Assembly (NCBI GenBank): GCA_947846985.1
Contig: CANTUZ010000025.1
Span: forward strand, 13,142,100 to 13,206,099
Length of the DNA: 64,000 nucleotides
DNA from: Fratercula arctica
Taxonomy: Eukaryota > Chordata > Aves > Charadriiformes > Alcidae
Direction: 5' to 3'
Each line of letters begins with the position of its first letter. The stretch's first letter is position 1. This document shows, piece by piece, positions 16,621-28,660 of the stretch. The translations under genes and the position numbers were made by a program. The notes beneath the pieces were generated by a model. The model did no database searches, was not told the DNA's origin, and saw only the letters and a program-made list of their open reading frames with translations.

Positions 16621-17665
16621 TGTGGTGGATTGACCTTGGATGGCCACCAGGTGCCCACCAAGCCGCTCTATCACCTCCTCTCCTCAACTGGAGAAAATAT
16701 AACGAAAGGCTCATGAGTCAAGATAAGGACAGGGAGATCACTCACCAATTACCATTATGGGCAAACCAGACTCAACTTGGGGAAATTAATTTAATTTATT
16801 GCCAATCAAATCAGATTAGGAGAATGAGAAATAAGAAGAAAATCTTAAAACCCCTTCCCCCCACCCCTCCCTTCTTTCTGGGCTCAACTTCACTCCTGCC
16901 TTCTCTACCTCCTACCCCAGAGCGGTGCAGGGGGATGAGGAAAGGGGTTGCGGTCAGTTCATAACGCTTTGTCTCTGCCTCTCCTTCCTCCTCATGCTCT
17001 TCCTCTGCTCCAGCGTGGGGTCCTTCCCATGGGAGACAATCCTTCATGAACTTCTCCAACATGGGCCTTTCCCATGGAGCTGCTATTCTACACAAACTGC
17101 TCAAGCATAGGTCCTTTCCATGGGGTGCAGTCCTTCAGGAACAGACTGCTCCAGTGTGGGCTTCTCTCCATGGGGCCACAGGTCCTGCCAGGAGCCTGCT
17201 CCAGTGCAGGCTTCCCATGGGGTCACAGTCTCCTTCAGGGCACATCTACCTGCTCCGGTGTGGGGTCCTCCATGGGCTGCAGAGTGGATATCTGCTCTAC
17301 CGCGGACCTCCATGGGCTGCAGGGGGACAACCTGTGTCACCATGGTCTTCACCACGGGCTACAGGAGAATCTCTGCTTTGGTGCCTGGAGCACCTCCTCC
17401 CCCTCCTTCTTCAGTGACTTTGGTGTCTGCATAGTTGTTCCTCTCACATATTCTCACTCCTCTCTCCCAGCTCCTGTTGCACAGCAGTTTTTACCCCTTC
17501 TTAAATATGTTACACAGAGGCACTACCACCATCACTGATTGCCTCAGCTTTGGCCAGCTGGCACTGGCTCTATCAGGCATGGGGGAAGCTTCTGTCATCT
17601 TGTCACAGAAGTTTCCCCTGGAGCCCCCCCCCGCTACTAAAACCTTGCAATGTAAATCCAATACA
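16621..17665 (-). mobile_element. Solo LTR, family C (1,045 bp)
   Basis: On the minus strand the LTR starts TGTATTGGATTTAC and ends in CCACCACA-like sequence (plus-strand start TGTGGTGGATTG). It has a perfect 5-bp duplication GTGTA (16616-16620 and 17666-17670). A TATTTAAG promoter box lies near 17500-17512. The middle (about 17000-17380) is built of repeated CCATGGG-containing modules that stay open in several frames and give spurious ORFs. A related copy lies at 36546-37403. Confidence 0.9.
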
Positions 17666-17670
17666 GTGTA

Positions 17671-19037
17671 ATTTAACATAGTTACAGGGTGAGTGGAATA
17701 CCAGAATTTGGATGACTGCAAGCAGATTTTACATCTTTGACCCTCTCTAGATTGCATCATGCCATCCAACAACTCTTTGACCAAATTTCCAGGTTGACAC
17801 TTCCATTTATCAACATTGTTATCCCCCAGGCCCCAGGAAATATTGTGGTTCCAAGCACTTTTCTTCTGGATCCTGTGACAATAGATGGTAAAGAAAAGAC
17901 CAAGGATACACATTCTTTTTTTCTTACAACTATCAGAAAAAGGCAGTAGCTGACTCTGCTGCTTCTCAAGCATAAAGGCATTTTTTACCAAGCCCCCTGC
18001 AGTGAGGGCAGGTGGTGGAATTTCCCCATGAACTCAAAACTGTTATGGTTCTCATGCCTTGTACTCAAGCACAAAGCAATCTTCTTCAATCTGCCTTCTC
18101 CAACATAAGCACAGAATATTTTATTAGAAGCCCATCTAAAACATAGTATCCACAATATATTCAATTCTCTTCCCAGGAAAAGATAGAGAACTTGGCACTT
18201 GTGAGAATCATTGTTTATATTGCTTATATGCCAGTAGAAGACGCTTATATACAATTTGTGGTGAAAATGAAAATAAGTTGGATAAATTCAACAGTTCCTA
18301 AAATTTGTCAGAGCAGAGTAGTACAGAAGACCAGTCCAAGAGGCTGGTGTGTTCCTAATTGAGCTGGGGCTGTCAGATGTCTCTGTGTCGTACACAGCTG
18401 GAAATGCAGTTGCCCTTGGCTTTGAGATGGTCAGTATGAAGCCATGTTTTCTGGAAGCTCTGGCTCATCAAGAACCACCAGGTCCCTGGCTACCCACTAG
18501 CAAATTTGACAGATGAGTTTTCCTGGGAACCCAGGTTATACTTCAGCAACAAGAATCCAGTGCAACAAAACTGCAAGCAGTTCTAATTAGGACCTAAAAA
18601 AAAAAGAAAAAAAAAAAAGAGGAAAATAACCCACTCTCCCTGAGCTGATCTTCAAGCTGTTTTAGTCCCAGACACCTGTTGGCATGTCCTTGAAGTCTGT
18701 ATATTTCTGATGTTTCATCCCAATCCAGGAAGATGAATTCCAGAGAGAAAGGGCCTTTCATAAGCAATATCTTGCTGGGCAATTTGCTGCTTTCTTCTCA
18801 AGCAGCCTACTGCCTTTCAGTGACTTAGTTGATACCAAATTAGAGAATGGTTCAGAGAAAGAACCAGGTATGGGAGCCAGGCATTCAAATACTCTGAAGC
18901 CCACATTTTCAATAACTTGTTATTTAAAACCAGGCCTGATTACTAAAGCAGCTCCGATCCTATTCAGGCAACTCTATAAAGTGAAAGTTGCAAGAGAACA
19001 CAGCACTGTGGATGTCACCAGGGAGATATTCCTGTGT
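17671..19037. other. Unique non-coding stretch
   Basis: AT-rich sequence with an A-rich tract near 18596-18620. Nothing coding is recognised. Confidence 0.6.
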
Positions 19038-19042
19038 TTGTG

Positions 19043-19584
19043 TGTCATGGTTTAACCCCAGCTGGCAACTAGGACCATGCAGCCATTCACTCACTCCCCT
19101 CCACCCCCCAGTAGGGTCGGGAGAAGAGGGAGAAAAAGGAGGAAAAAAACTCTTGGGTTGAGATAAAGACAGTTTAATAGAACAATAATGGAATAATAAT
19201 GGTAAAATAATAAACATACATAATATATTACCATAATAATGGTAAAAGAATATACAAAATAAGTGATACAATACAATTGCTCACCATCTGATGACCGATT
19301 GCCCAGCCAGTCCCAAGCGGCAATTGCGGATTCCTGCCCCCCAGCCAACCTCCATTTATATAATGAGCAGGACGTCTATGGTATGGAATATTCCTGTGCC
19401 CAGCTTGTCCTGCCTATGCTCCCTCTCACTTTGTACGGGAAACTGAAAAAGTCCTTGACTTAACACACACATGACTTAGCAACAACTCATCCAAAATGTC
19501 TCATCATCGTTAGTCTCATACTAAATCCAAAACACAGCAGCTACTAGGAAGAAAATTAACTCTGTTCCATCTGAAACCAGGACA
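19043..19584 (-). mobile_element. Solo LTR, family E (542 bp)
   Basis: Minus-strand LTR starting TGTCCTGGTTTCAG and ending ACCATGACA, with a perfect 5-bp duplication TTGTG (19038-19042 and 19585-19589). On the minus strand a TATATAAATGG promoter box lies near 19350-19362. A CTATTAAAC signal and a CTCAACCCAAGAG block like that of family A follow downstream. No internal sequence remains, so LTR-LTR recombination removed the provirus. Confidence 0.92.
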
Positions 19585-19589
19585 TTGTG

Positions 19590-21659
19590 GGTGTTGAACT
19601 CTTGCACAAAGTTGTGCTGTAAAGCCACAAAGGCAAAATCAACACTTTTGAAGTCTAAAACTATAGCAACAATGGAGTAGCCTAGTCACAATCTTTTAAA
19701 ACATCATAGTGCTTTTGTCTGCATACACCAAAACCACTCATTATTTTGGTTAAAAAGACATAGAAAAATGAGTTCAGTCTTATTCCACCCTCAGAGCTTT
19801 GGGGCAGTCAGCAAAATGTATAATGATTAATATGATGCTTCCAACATTTTAAAACAGATTAAGTGGATTTAAATGTTTTGGAACATTAAAGCACTGCATG
19901 AAAGTATAACAGTGCTCAGTGCTGGTCTGAGGAAGATACAGCATCATAGCAGTTGTACAGAAATTGCAAATAATGAAAATTGAAGTAGAAAGATTGTTGA
20001 TTTTGATTTGCCATTATGTTCCCATCAGGAGAAATAGAATAATGCCACTGCAAAATGAAATTCTACACTCTGAGAACATCTAGAGATTAGAACACTAGAG
20101 ATGAAAACCATTCCCCTTTTTAGAGGGTGAAAATTTATCATGAATATTTAGGAATCCAAACATCTGTGACACATAAAATGTCTCCCGATTCCCAGTCTCC
20201 TGCCACTGAATCATGAAAGTGCACAGTTTTGACATTCAGAATGCCACATGTCTAAGATATACTTGTATGCATCCCCAAATGCTTTCTTAACTGGATAAGC
20301 ACTATTAGCTATTGAGCTCTGCTGGAATACACAGACAAGTTGATCCTACACCAGCCTCTGTGTAGGGACTCAGCCCAGATCCTTGCTTCAAGCTTTGCTT
20401 ATGTATTTTCTTCAACCACTCTTCATATAAACTATACACGTTTTCAATGGGAAATGGAGACCCATCCATGTCTCTGCCAGATGAAAAATGTACCATTGCG
20501 GATGCAAGTCATGTTGATATCCTATCTACCTTTTTCTTTCATCTACCAATTGTTTTAGATCTTTTCATGCAAAGAATGTTAGCTTTAACAGGAAGAATGT
20601 GCAACCCTCTCCTGCTCAGGGACTAGAGTAATTTCTAGAGCTGTGAGTTTGGGTTTCTGCAGGTTGAAGTGATCATGGAGAATAGATGCATTTTCACTGG
20701 GCAGTGTTTGACTGTACTCCGCGTATTATGCTTCAGTTTTGCCTGTGGCAATGAGTTTGTGTGCCATACAGCTTATGTTACTTCAGGCTAATTCTTTCAA
20801 AGTGTGTTCTATTGTTAAGAAAAAATTAGTTCAAAGTATTTGTTTAGGGCCCCATTTATCTCCCTTTGGACTTAGAGGTTTTTTTCCCATGAACTACTGT
20901 CCACTGGTCAGTTCCCTTTCATTTTGATCTTTCTCATTATAAAGATAGATGATCTCATTATTGAATGTTTTAAAAAGAAAAATCTATACAGATATATTCA
21001 GGATCTTGCTTAAAGTATTCCACTGAAAGACTACATTCCTAGTTTGAGTGACTTGTGTTAAATCTAACATCATGGTTTTAATGAAAGTCTAAATGCCAAA
21101 TGTCTGGTTTATAAGTCTATCAAACTTTAAAATGTATTTCAAAGAACGAATGCAAGATTTACATTGTAGCCCACATTGCAGGTATAATGCAAAACAGAAT
21201 ATCTAATTATTCTTATCATAACAGCCTGTTCATATTTTCCTTTGAGAAATTGCAAGTCTATACCTTACTGAAAAGCAAAATATGCAGTTCTTCAAAAACC
21301 TCGTGTACAAAAACTTCAGAGTTTTTTTTATAATAAATCAACTCATGACAATTATTAATGATGTTACAAGGCTGAAAACTTCTTATGGTAGAGAAATGGT
21401 GTGATTCGGCAATCCATGCCTTCTTCCATACATAAAAGTGCTGAGTTTTATTCTTGATTCAAACACTGATTTCAACAACTCTTTGATCCTATTTTCCTTC
21501 TCTATTTTGACTGAGGATCTTGGGAGCAGGAACCCTCTCCATGTATGTTTGAACAGCAGCCATCAAAATGAAGCCCACAGCTCAACTGATATGTCTAGAT
21601 ATGTCTAGAACTAATATAATTAGAAAAGCAGCATTAATTTTCTCATACTAAACCAACTG
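19590..21659. other. Unique AT-rich non-coding stretch
   Basis: No repeat, RNA gene or coding exon recognised. Confidence 0.6.
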
Positions 21660-21664
21660 GCATC

Positions 21665-22012
21665 TACCCTGGTTCCAGCGGGGATAGGGTTAATTCTCCC
21701 CAGGACACGGGTATTCCATGCCATGTGAGCCATGCCCACTCTGAGCTGCTGGGGGAGGGGGCAGGAAGTCGCTGCTTGGAGTGGTCAGGGCGTCCTGGGT
21801 CCAGTCGGCGAGCGGTGGTTCCGTAACCGTGTTTGTATATTCCTCTACTGGTGTTACTGTTGCTGTTTTCTTGTTCCCTTTGCTGTTCTGTTAAACTGCC
21901 TTTGTCTCAACCCGCGAGTTTTGCTTTTTTTCTTCTGATTCTTCTCCATATTGGGGAAGCCCGAGAGAGCGGCATGTGGTTCTTTGTTGCCGTCTGAGGC
22001 CAAACCACAACA
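21665..22012 (+). mobile_element. Solo LTR, family A (348 bp)
   Basis: Same LTR family as copy A1, with a perfect 5-bp duplication GCATC (21660-21664 and 22013-22017). The first bases are mutated (TACCCTGG instead of TGTCCTGG). It carries the CTCCCCAGGACAC segment that both A1 LTRs lack, so it belongs to a second subtype, shared with the A2 low-coordinate LTR and A3. Confidence 0.93.
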
Positions 22013-22017
22013 GCATC

Positions 22018-23935
22018 CTATTTACTTATTCAGCAAAGTGTTCTGTGGGCCAGAATTCTATTATCTGGTCATGTCTTAAAACAGATATTTTTTTTAGGTA
22101 AACCATTACTGAGTTTCATGCTCTATAAGCCCAGCGTCACCCTGACATGCCAGCAGGAGCCAGCAACAGAAGGCAGCTGTAACCTCACAGAAGTTGTGCA
22201 GAATGCAGGCAGCTTAGAAAATCCTAGCTGTGCAAACTTAAAGGCTAGGGTCAGACTGTGTCTGCAAATACACTCAAGTGATCCAAATTAAATCACTCCC
22301 TTAGCAGAATATGTTACTAATTTACAGAACCGTTGCTTTCTGGTAAAATCTGCTTGCCTTCAGGATCCAGGGAGAGAATCCTCTTACCCTTTGCCACTAT
22401 ATGGTGTTTATGGCCTTACAGTAAACGTATTCCTTTAGAAGCAAAACTCTTAACAGCTCCAGCTACCTAAAAATATTTTTTAAATGTAGAGAGATAAGTT
22501 TATTTCTGTACTTCTATCATTCTCTATATAATCTCCACAGTAATGACAATATTCTTCCATGACAAATATGGTCAGTCAACAGAACAATATTATGTCCATA
22601 TCATAGGCAGAAGAGAGAAACTGGCAGGTGATATACTAAATCTGCTCCGTTTTATTTTTCCTTTAAAATTATTAGTATAGCCAGGGTTTTACCAAGGCAA
22701 AAATATTTGGATATGCTTATATGATCGTCAGTTGCTCACAAGACAGACATCTTAAAAGCAATCGTAGAACATTAGTCACACTTGTGACTTAAATAATCTA
22801 TTACTATATTTGTCTGATATATAACATAAGCACAAGCTGCCTTACTGCCTACTTCCTAACTTAAAAATCACAGGTCAGATAAAACATAACCAAAACAAAT
22901 CACATAAACCTTCTCAGAAGCACGAGACATCCAGAAAACATGAGGTTTGGGGAATAAATTTAGTATTTTGGTTTGTTTTTAAAATTTAAACTTCCCTGGA
23001 GTATATTTTTTTTTATCTCCATTTTTCTCTGTCTCAAAAAAATTAGTAGCTCCATCAAAATTTGCAATATTATTCTTAGATATTACTGATATGAATATTA
23101 GCAAATTTAATAGAGGTGATTCTAGTCCTTTGGAGGATGCTCTCTTTCCTCCTCCTTCAAACCCTTTTGTTTTCAGTCCTGCCTGTAATGAATTCTCCCC
23201 ACCAAGCCCCAAATTGGTTATATCCTGGGGTCTTCTCACCAGTTCAACTCCTGTATGCACTGTGGTCTTCTGCACCTGTCCGCCCCATGAACCCTCCATT
23301 GATTTTGCTCCTGGATTAGGTCTGACCCCCAGGTCTATCCTGGTTCACCTGCAGCCCTTGGAGCCACGCTCCTCCCTGCCCCATCCCTGGGATGAGCACA
23401 GAGCAAAGCCAGAGAAGGGCAGAGAGCAGTTTTGTTGATCACTAAGCTGTATATGAGCATTACTAGAATGTTATGCAGATGTTAAGTTTATAATCCTTAT
23501 GATAATGGAGGGAACCTTAGCAATATCTGACCCACATGCACCAGAAAGCAAATGAAATGAATCCCAGATGTACTAAACATCTAAAGATTTTCTGAGATTC
23601 AACAGATGATGACTTTTTAAGTGCTTAGTATTGGCAGTACTGGATGCATACGGCTGGTTGGAAGTATTTTTTTTGGTGAAACGTTTTCATTGGAAATATT
23701 GATTCATCTAAACCAAAATATTTTGTGGGAAAGGGTAATTTTCAAAAAACTTCTTGAACATTTTAAAACATTTTGTGTTAACACTTTCAAACTCAAACAT
23801 TTAATGTTCTGAACCAAAACACTGTTAGAAATTAGCTAAAGCTCCAAGTGACCTCAAGAAGAGAAGTCTGTATGTTCTAGTAAAATATCAGAATGTAGCA
23901 CATCTTTCTTTATGATGAATGTGTCTGTTCATAGA
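22018..23935. other. Unique non-coding stretch with a GC-richer patch
   Basis: Mostly AT-rich. The patch 23140-23440 is more GC-rich and open for about 115 codons on the plus strand, but it shows no recognisable domain and may be a decayed repeat. Confidence 0.5.
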
Positions 23936-24929
23936 ATCATAGAATCATAGAACCATAGGGTTGGAAGGGACCTCTGGAGATCATCTAGTCCAACCCCCCT
24001 GCCAGAGCAGGGTCACCTAGAGCAGGTTACACAGGAACACATCCAGGCGGGTTTTGAATGTCTCCAGAGATGGAGACTCCACCACCTCTCTGGGCAGCCT
24101 GTTCCAGTGCTCTGCCACCCTCAGGGTAAAGAAGTTCCTCCTCATGTTTAGGTGGAACTTCTTATGCTCAAGTTTGTGCCCATTGCCTCTTGTCCTGTCC
24201 CTGGGCACTACTGAAAAGAGCCTGGTCCCATCCTCCTGACACCCACCCTTTAAGTATTTATAAGTGTTGATAAGATCCCCCCTCAGCCGTCTTTTTTCCA
24301 GACTGAAGAGACCCAAATCCCTCAGCCTTTCTTCATAAGAGAGGTGTTCCAGTCCCCTAATCATCTTGGTAGCCCTCTGCTGCACCCTTTCCAGCAGTTC
24401 CCTGTCCTTCTGGAACCGGGGAGCCCAGAACTGGACACAGTACTCCAGGTGTGGCCTCACCAATGCAGAGTAGAGGGGGAGGATGACCTCCCTTGACCTG
24501 CTGGCCACACTCTTTTTGATGCACCCCAGGATGCCATTGGCCTTCTTGGCCACAAGGGCACATTGCTGGCTCATGGTCATCCTGTTGTCCACCAGGACTC
24601 CCAGGTCTCTTTCCACAGAGCTGCTCTCCAGCAGGTCAGCCCCCAACCTGTACTGGTGCATGGGGTTGTTCCTCCCCAGGTGCAGCACCCTACACTTGCC
24701 CTTGTTGAATTTCATAAGGTTTCTCTCTGCCCAGATCTCCAACCTGTCCAGGCCTCTCTGTATGGCAGCACAGCCCTCCGGTGTGTCAGCCGCCCCCCCC
24801 AGCTTTGTGTCATCAGCAAACTTGCTGAGGGTGCACTCTATCCCCTCATCCAGGTCATTGATGAATATATTGAAGAGGACTGGACCCAGTACTGACCCCT
24901 GGGGAACACCACTCGTCACTGGTCTCCAA
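23936..24929 (-). mobile_element. CR1 LINE, 5'-truncated, about 1 kb
   Basis: The plus-strand left edge is the CR1 3' end with three CATAGAATC-type units. Homology runs through the CR1 3' UTR and ORF2 C-terminal half and stops near 24929 just after [18 protein letters not shown]. The coding part is unusually well kept. Confidence 0.92.
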
Positions 24930-24967
24930 AACAGTTGGTCTCTCTCTGTTGCAACATATGGAATCAA
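24017..24967 (-). pseudogene. CR1 reverse transcriptase C-terminal half, still open (316 codons)
   Basis: The open frame starts in flanking DNA, so the first dozen codons are not CR1. From about residue 15 it reads the CR1 RT core: [18 protein letters not shown], the catalytic [11 protein letters not shown] with both aspartates, then the C-terminal region with [15 protein letters not shown] and [18 protein letters not shown]. The natural CR1 stop lies at the end. The endonuclease domain and the front half of RT are missing through 5' truncation, so it cannot work. The intact frame only says the insertion is fairly young or slowly decaying. Confidence 0.85.
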
Positions 24968-26992
24968 AACAGACTCAAATACATAAATTAGCTGAGATTT
25001 ATGTTGGCAAATATTGCTTATTTAAACATCTGGTGTTTTCCACAGCAGGAATATGTTAACTATGCCATTCTCATAAGTGTAGCAGTGAGCGAGAGCTAAG
25101 AATATGTGGAAATGAAGGGCAACAAGCCTTTTCCAAAAGACTGGCCCTTGAATGTTAGCAGCAGCAGCGTAACGAAATTTTCACTTCTGAACTTTCCTTT
25201 TTGTTAGGTAAAATGATGGAACTGGCAAGCCAGCCAAAGACAAAAAAAGACCATGAAAGAATTTGGGAGGCAGTACAAATTTAGCTTTTGGGAATCACGT
25301 GCAAGTTTTTCTTTCTACTTGCAGACGTACACGGCAGCACATGGATAAAAAAGAAATCCTAATGAAAGGAAGAAAGATGACATTTGAACCATGAGCAGCC
25401 ATGGTGGTTTTCCACAGGGCACTCTTTAAAGCACTGCAGTTTCACTCTCAGCCCCCATTCCTGGAAGCTGATCATATTGGCTCATATTGGAATAGCAAAT
25501 AGGATCATATTGGAATAGCAAAAATTACCTAAGATGGCTTTCTCTGCCACCCAGATTGGGGTATTACCTAGTTGTTAGAAATTGCATTTTTCAGAGACCA
25601 ATTTCCCAGTCGAGGAACAAGCATGCTGGAAACGGAGCCCTAAAGAACTTTTGGGATGAAGAAGGGCAATGATGAAGCACTATCTTAAAAGGATGCATGG
25701 GAACAGTGAGACGTGATATTCCACTGCCAGCTCATCTCAGCATTCATAGGTTTTATGGAAATATCAAGTAGAAAATTTGGACAGGATAAAAGAAGAGTAA
25801 CATCACAGCTGTGACCGAATATACTCGGGCTAGTTGTGAATGAGGGATCTGCTACGCTAGCAGTGAAGCCATGGCAAGGTGAAGTTTAGCACGCTCCAAA
25901 TCCAACCATTTGCTTGCATTTTGGGGCAAATGTTCAGTTACTGCAGCTTTCCAACTGTTCTGCCTCAGCTGCACTGCTGACACTGCCTCAGCTGGGAATT
26001 TTAAAGGTAGTTCAAATATGCTTACACAAAAAATAAACAAATAAAACCAAAATACTAAAAGGTCCTATCAGAACTGAGGAAAAAAATATCAGGATTTATT
26101 TGTCTCTGCTTTGGCTGCTTCTACAGCTGCATGACCAACTTCAGCCTCTGACTAGCTTCTTGAAATTTCCTTCTTAAGGCTACATCTCAGACGGCAAGGG
26201 TTAGGAGGAAGACGAGTGAGGAATGTGAGGAGGAATGTGAGGAGTAGGAAGCACTACACTGGTGCTTTCATAACATAATCTTGCTTTTATGCTCTGAGTT
26301 TAAAGGCTCACAGGTGATACTAGATGATCCCCTTCTGCTCCCTCCCATCCAAACATTAATCTTCATGTAGCACAACAGTCTCCTTCCAGAATTGTCTGTA
26401 TTCCTCTGCTGTCTTCAGTCATAATCCTGTGAAGGTATTCAGAGGCAAATAAAACTTTCATACTTTTTCTAGTAGTAGGTGATTCCCAAGTATACATTTC
26501 AGGCATTAATATTTTTTTTTGCAACGGTGTGACCTTATGTTTTTTCTATTTTTTTTCTACTTTAATGGCTTTGCATTGGGGTTATATACTAGATTTCAAA
26601 GGTTGGCTTTAATATACTGGAACATCTTGTTAACTTGCATTCCTATCAGGGTCTTTAATCTCAAAAGCAGATTGCTCCATCAAAGCTACTTCAAAGATGC
26701 TTAAATGAAATCAGGGGTGGCAACTTAGATTTCCTTCAGCTCCACAGAAAGCATAATAATGGTGCTCTCCTTTCTAATTTTGTGTTCAAAACTTTTTGTG
26801 CTACTTATCAGAACAAGTGAAGTAATCAGAAAAACATCTTTCCTATAGCAGAATCAAAAAGTATGTAATAAACTGTTCTTACTCTGAAAACAGTTGTTAC
26901 AGCCATGGTGGACTTTCAGCACATGTAAGACAATGCTTGTAAGGAAAGAGTTGATACAGGAGGTAAAAACAAATATATATTTTTTTCCTTAG
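24968..26992. other. Unique AT-rich non-coding stretch
   Basis: No recognisable repeat or gene. A short direct repeat (AATAGGATCATATTGGAATAG type) is visible near 25474-25520. Confidence 0.55.
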
Positions 26993-27985
26993 GGCTCAAT
27001 CCTAGGGCCAGTTCTGTTCAATATTTTTATCACTGATCTGGATGTAGGAGTTGAATGCACCATTAGCATGTTTGCCGATGATACTAAACTGGAAGGTGCT
27101 GTTGACTCTCTCGAGGGACAAGAGGCCTTGCAGAGGGATCTAGATAGATTGGAGCATTGGGCAATCATCAATGGGATGAAATTTAACAAGTCCAAGTGCC
27201 GGATTCTGCACCTGGGATGGAGTAATGCTGGACACAAGTATAGATTGGGAGAGGAGTGGCTGGAGAGCAGCCCTGCAGAAAGGGATCTGGGGGTGCTGGT
27301 TGACAGCAGGCTCAATATGAGTCAGCAGTGTGCCCTGGCAGTCAAGAGGGCAAATGGCATCCTGGGGTGCATCAAACACAGTATAACCAGCTGGTCAAAA
27401 GAGGTGATTATTCCGCTGTATTTAGCATTGGTGTGGCCTCACCTTGAGTACTGTGTGCTGTTCTGGGCCCCACAATTTAAGAAGGATGTTAAGGTACTCG
27501 AATGCATCCAGGGGAGGGCAACAAAGCTGGTGATAGGGCTGGAAGGCATGTCCTATGAGGAGCGGCTAAAGACTCTGGGGTTGTTTAGTTTGAAGAAAAG
27601 GAGGCTGAGGGGCGACCTCATTGCTCTCTACAGCTTCCTGAAGAGGAGAAGTGGAGAGGGAGGTGCTGATCTCTTCTCCCAGTATCCAGTGACAGGACAC
27701 ATGTGAATGGTTCAAAGTTGCATCAGGGAGATTTAGACTTGACATTAGGAAGCATTTCTTTACAGAGAGGGTGGTCAAACACTGGACCAGGCTTCCTGGT
27801 CGATGTCCCATGCCTGTCAGCGTTTCAGAGGCATTTGGATAATGCCCTTAATAACATGCTTTAACTTTTGGTCAGCCCTGAAGTAGTCAAGCAGTTGGAC
27901 TAGATGATCACTGTAGGTCCCTTACAACTGAACTATTCTATTCTATTCTATTCTATTCTATTCTATTCTATTCTATTCTATTCTA
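26993..27985 (+). mobile_element. CR1 LINE, 5'-truncated, with expanded tail
   Basis: Plus-strand CR1 covering the end of the RT core and the C-terminal part of ORF2. The frame is open at 27068-27706 and contains [10 protein letters not shown] (both catalytic aspartates) and [16 protein letters not shown] frame change near 27700 precedes the 3' UTR. It ends in an (ATTCT)n tail expanded into a microsatellite. Confidence 0.92.
27934..27985 (+). repeat. (ATTCT)n microsatellite grown from the CR1 3' tail
   Basis: About ten perfect TTCTA units follow the CR1 3' end. The CR1 terminus is itself a short direct repeat, so expansion by slippage is the likely origin. Confidence 0.9.
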
Positions 27986-28158
27986 TCTTTTTGTTTTCTT
28001 TTGCTTCCACACATGACCTTTGCTTTTCTTTATTAAACTGCCTTTATCTCAACCCATGAGCCTTTCGTCATAGTTTCTCCCCCCTGTCCAGTTCAGGAGG
28101 GGGAGTGATAGAGTGGCTTGGTGGGAACCTGTCAGCCAGCCAGGGTCAACCCACCACA
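27986..28158 (+). mobile_element. Family C LTR, R-U5 part only
   Basis: Starts right after the CR1 tail microsatellite without any U3. It contains TTTATTAAACTGCC and a CTCAACCCATGAG block and ends AACCCACCACA, as the complete family C LTRs do (37403; 16621 on the minus strand). Confidence 0.75.
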
Positions 28159-28166
28159 GGTTTTTT

Positions 28167-28184
28167 TGGTGCCCAACGTGGGGC
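28167..28184 (+). promoter_or_regulatory. Primer-binding site, tRNA-Lys type (family C)
   Basis: TGGTGCCCAACGTGGGGC, one mismatch from the family A site, 8 bases after the LTR end. Confidence 0.85.
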
Positions 28185-28491
28185 ACAAGGAATTCAAGAT
28201 AAGGATAGTAATTGGGAGAGGGAACGGGCAAAACATGGACTGAACATTGCTAGAGATTGGAGAGCAGAATAATTGGGGGAATTTCTGTTGTAATTGTGGT
28301 GAAGGGACAAGGGGTGAAGTGTGTGTAAATTGATCACTTTTGTCAGTGTTATGATGATGTTAATTTGATTCTTGGTATGGGGAATTCTTTTTGTTGATGT
28401 AAGTGAAGTTTGTGAAGATTGCAGATTGTGTGATGAATGTGTATTTTAATGATAATTCTTAAATACGTGTTTTACAGAGGCGAGGGGTGGA
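28185..28491 (+). mobile_element. Internal region of a family C element reduced to about 300 bp
   Basis: Between the primer site and the next LTR start there are only about 307 bases. None of it reads as gag, pol or env. It ends in CAGAGGCGAGGGGTGGAA, a polypurine tract placed exactly before the 3' LTR start. The coding region is therefore deleted, or the element is a non-autonomous mini-form. Confidence 0.7.
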
Positions 28492-28660
28492 ATGTATTGG
28501 GTTTATGTGGCAAGGTTTTGGTAGTGGGGGGATGCAGGGGTGGCTTCTGTGAGAAGATGCCAGAAGCTAGAAGCTACCCCCATGTTGGACACAGCCAGTT
28601 CCAGCCGGCTCCAAGACAGACCCACCGCTGGCCAAAGCTGAGCCAATCAGCAATGGTGAT
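28492..28660 (+). mobile_element. Family C LTR, U3 front only
   Basis: Starts TGTATTGGGTTTATG with GCAAGGTTTTGGTAG, matching the start of the family C LTRs at 36546 (plus) and 17665 (minus). It breaks off after about 170 bp, before the promoter box. Confidence 0.8.

Noticed and set aside
16811..17538. Several 100-150 codon ORFs on both strands
   Set aside because: They fall inside a solo LTR with a perfect target duplication and come from its repeated CCATGGG modules; no domain is seen.
23091..23438. 115-codon plus-strand ORF in a GC-richer patch, considered as an exon
   Set aside because: No known domain, and the opposite strand is open too. A decayed repeat is as likely.
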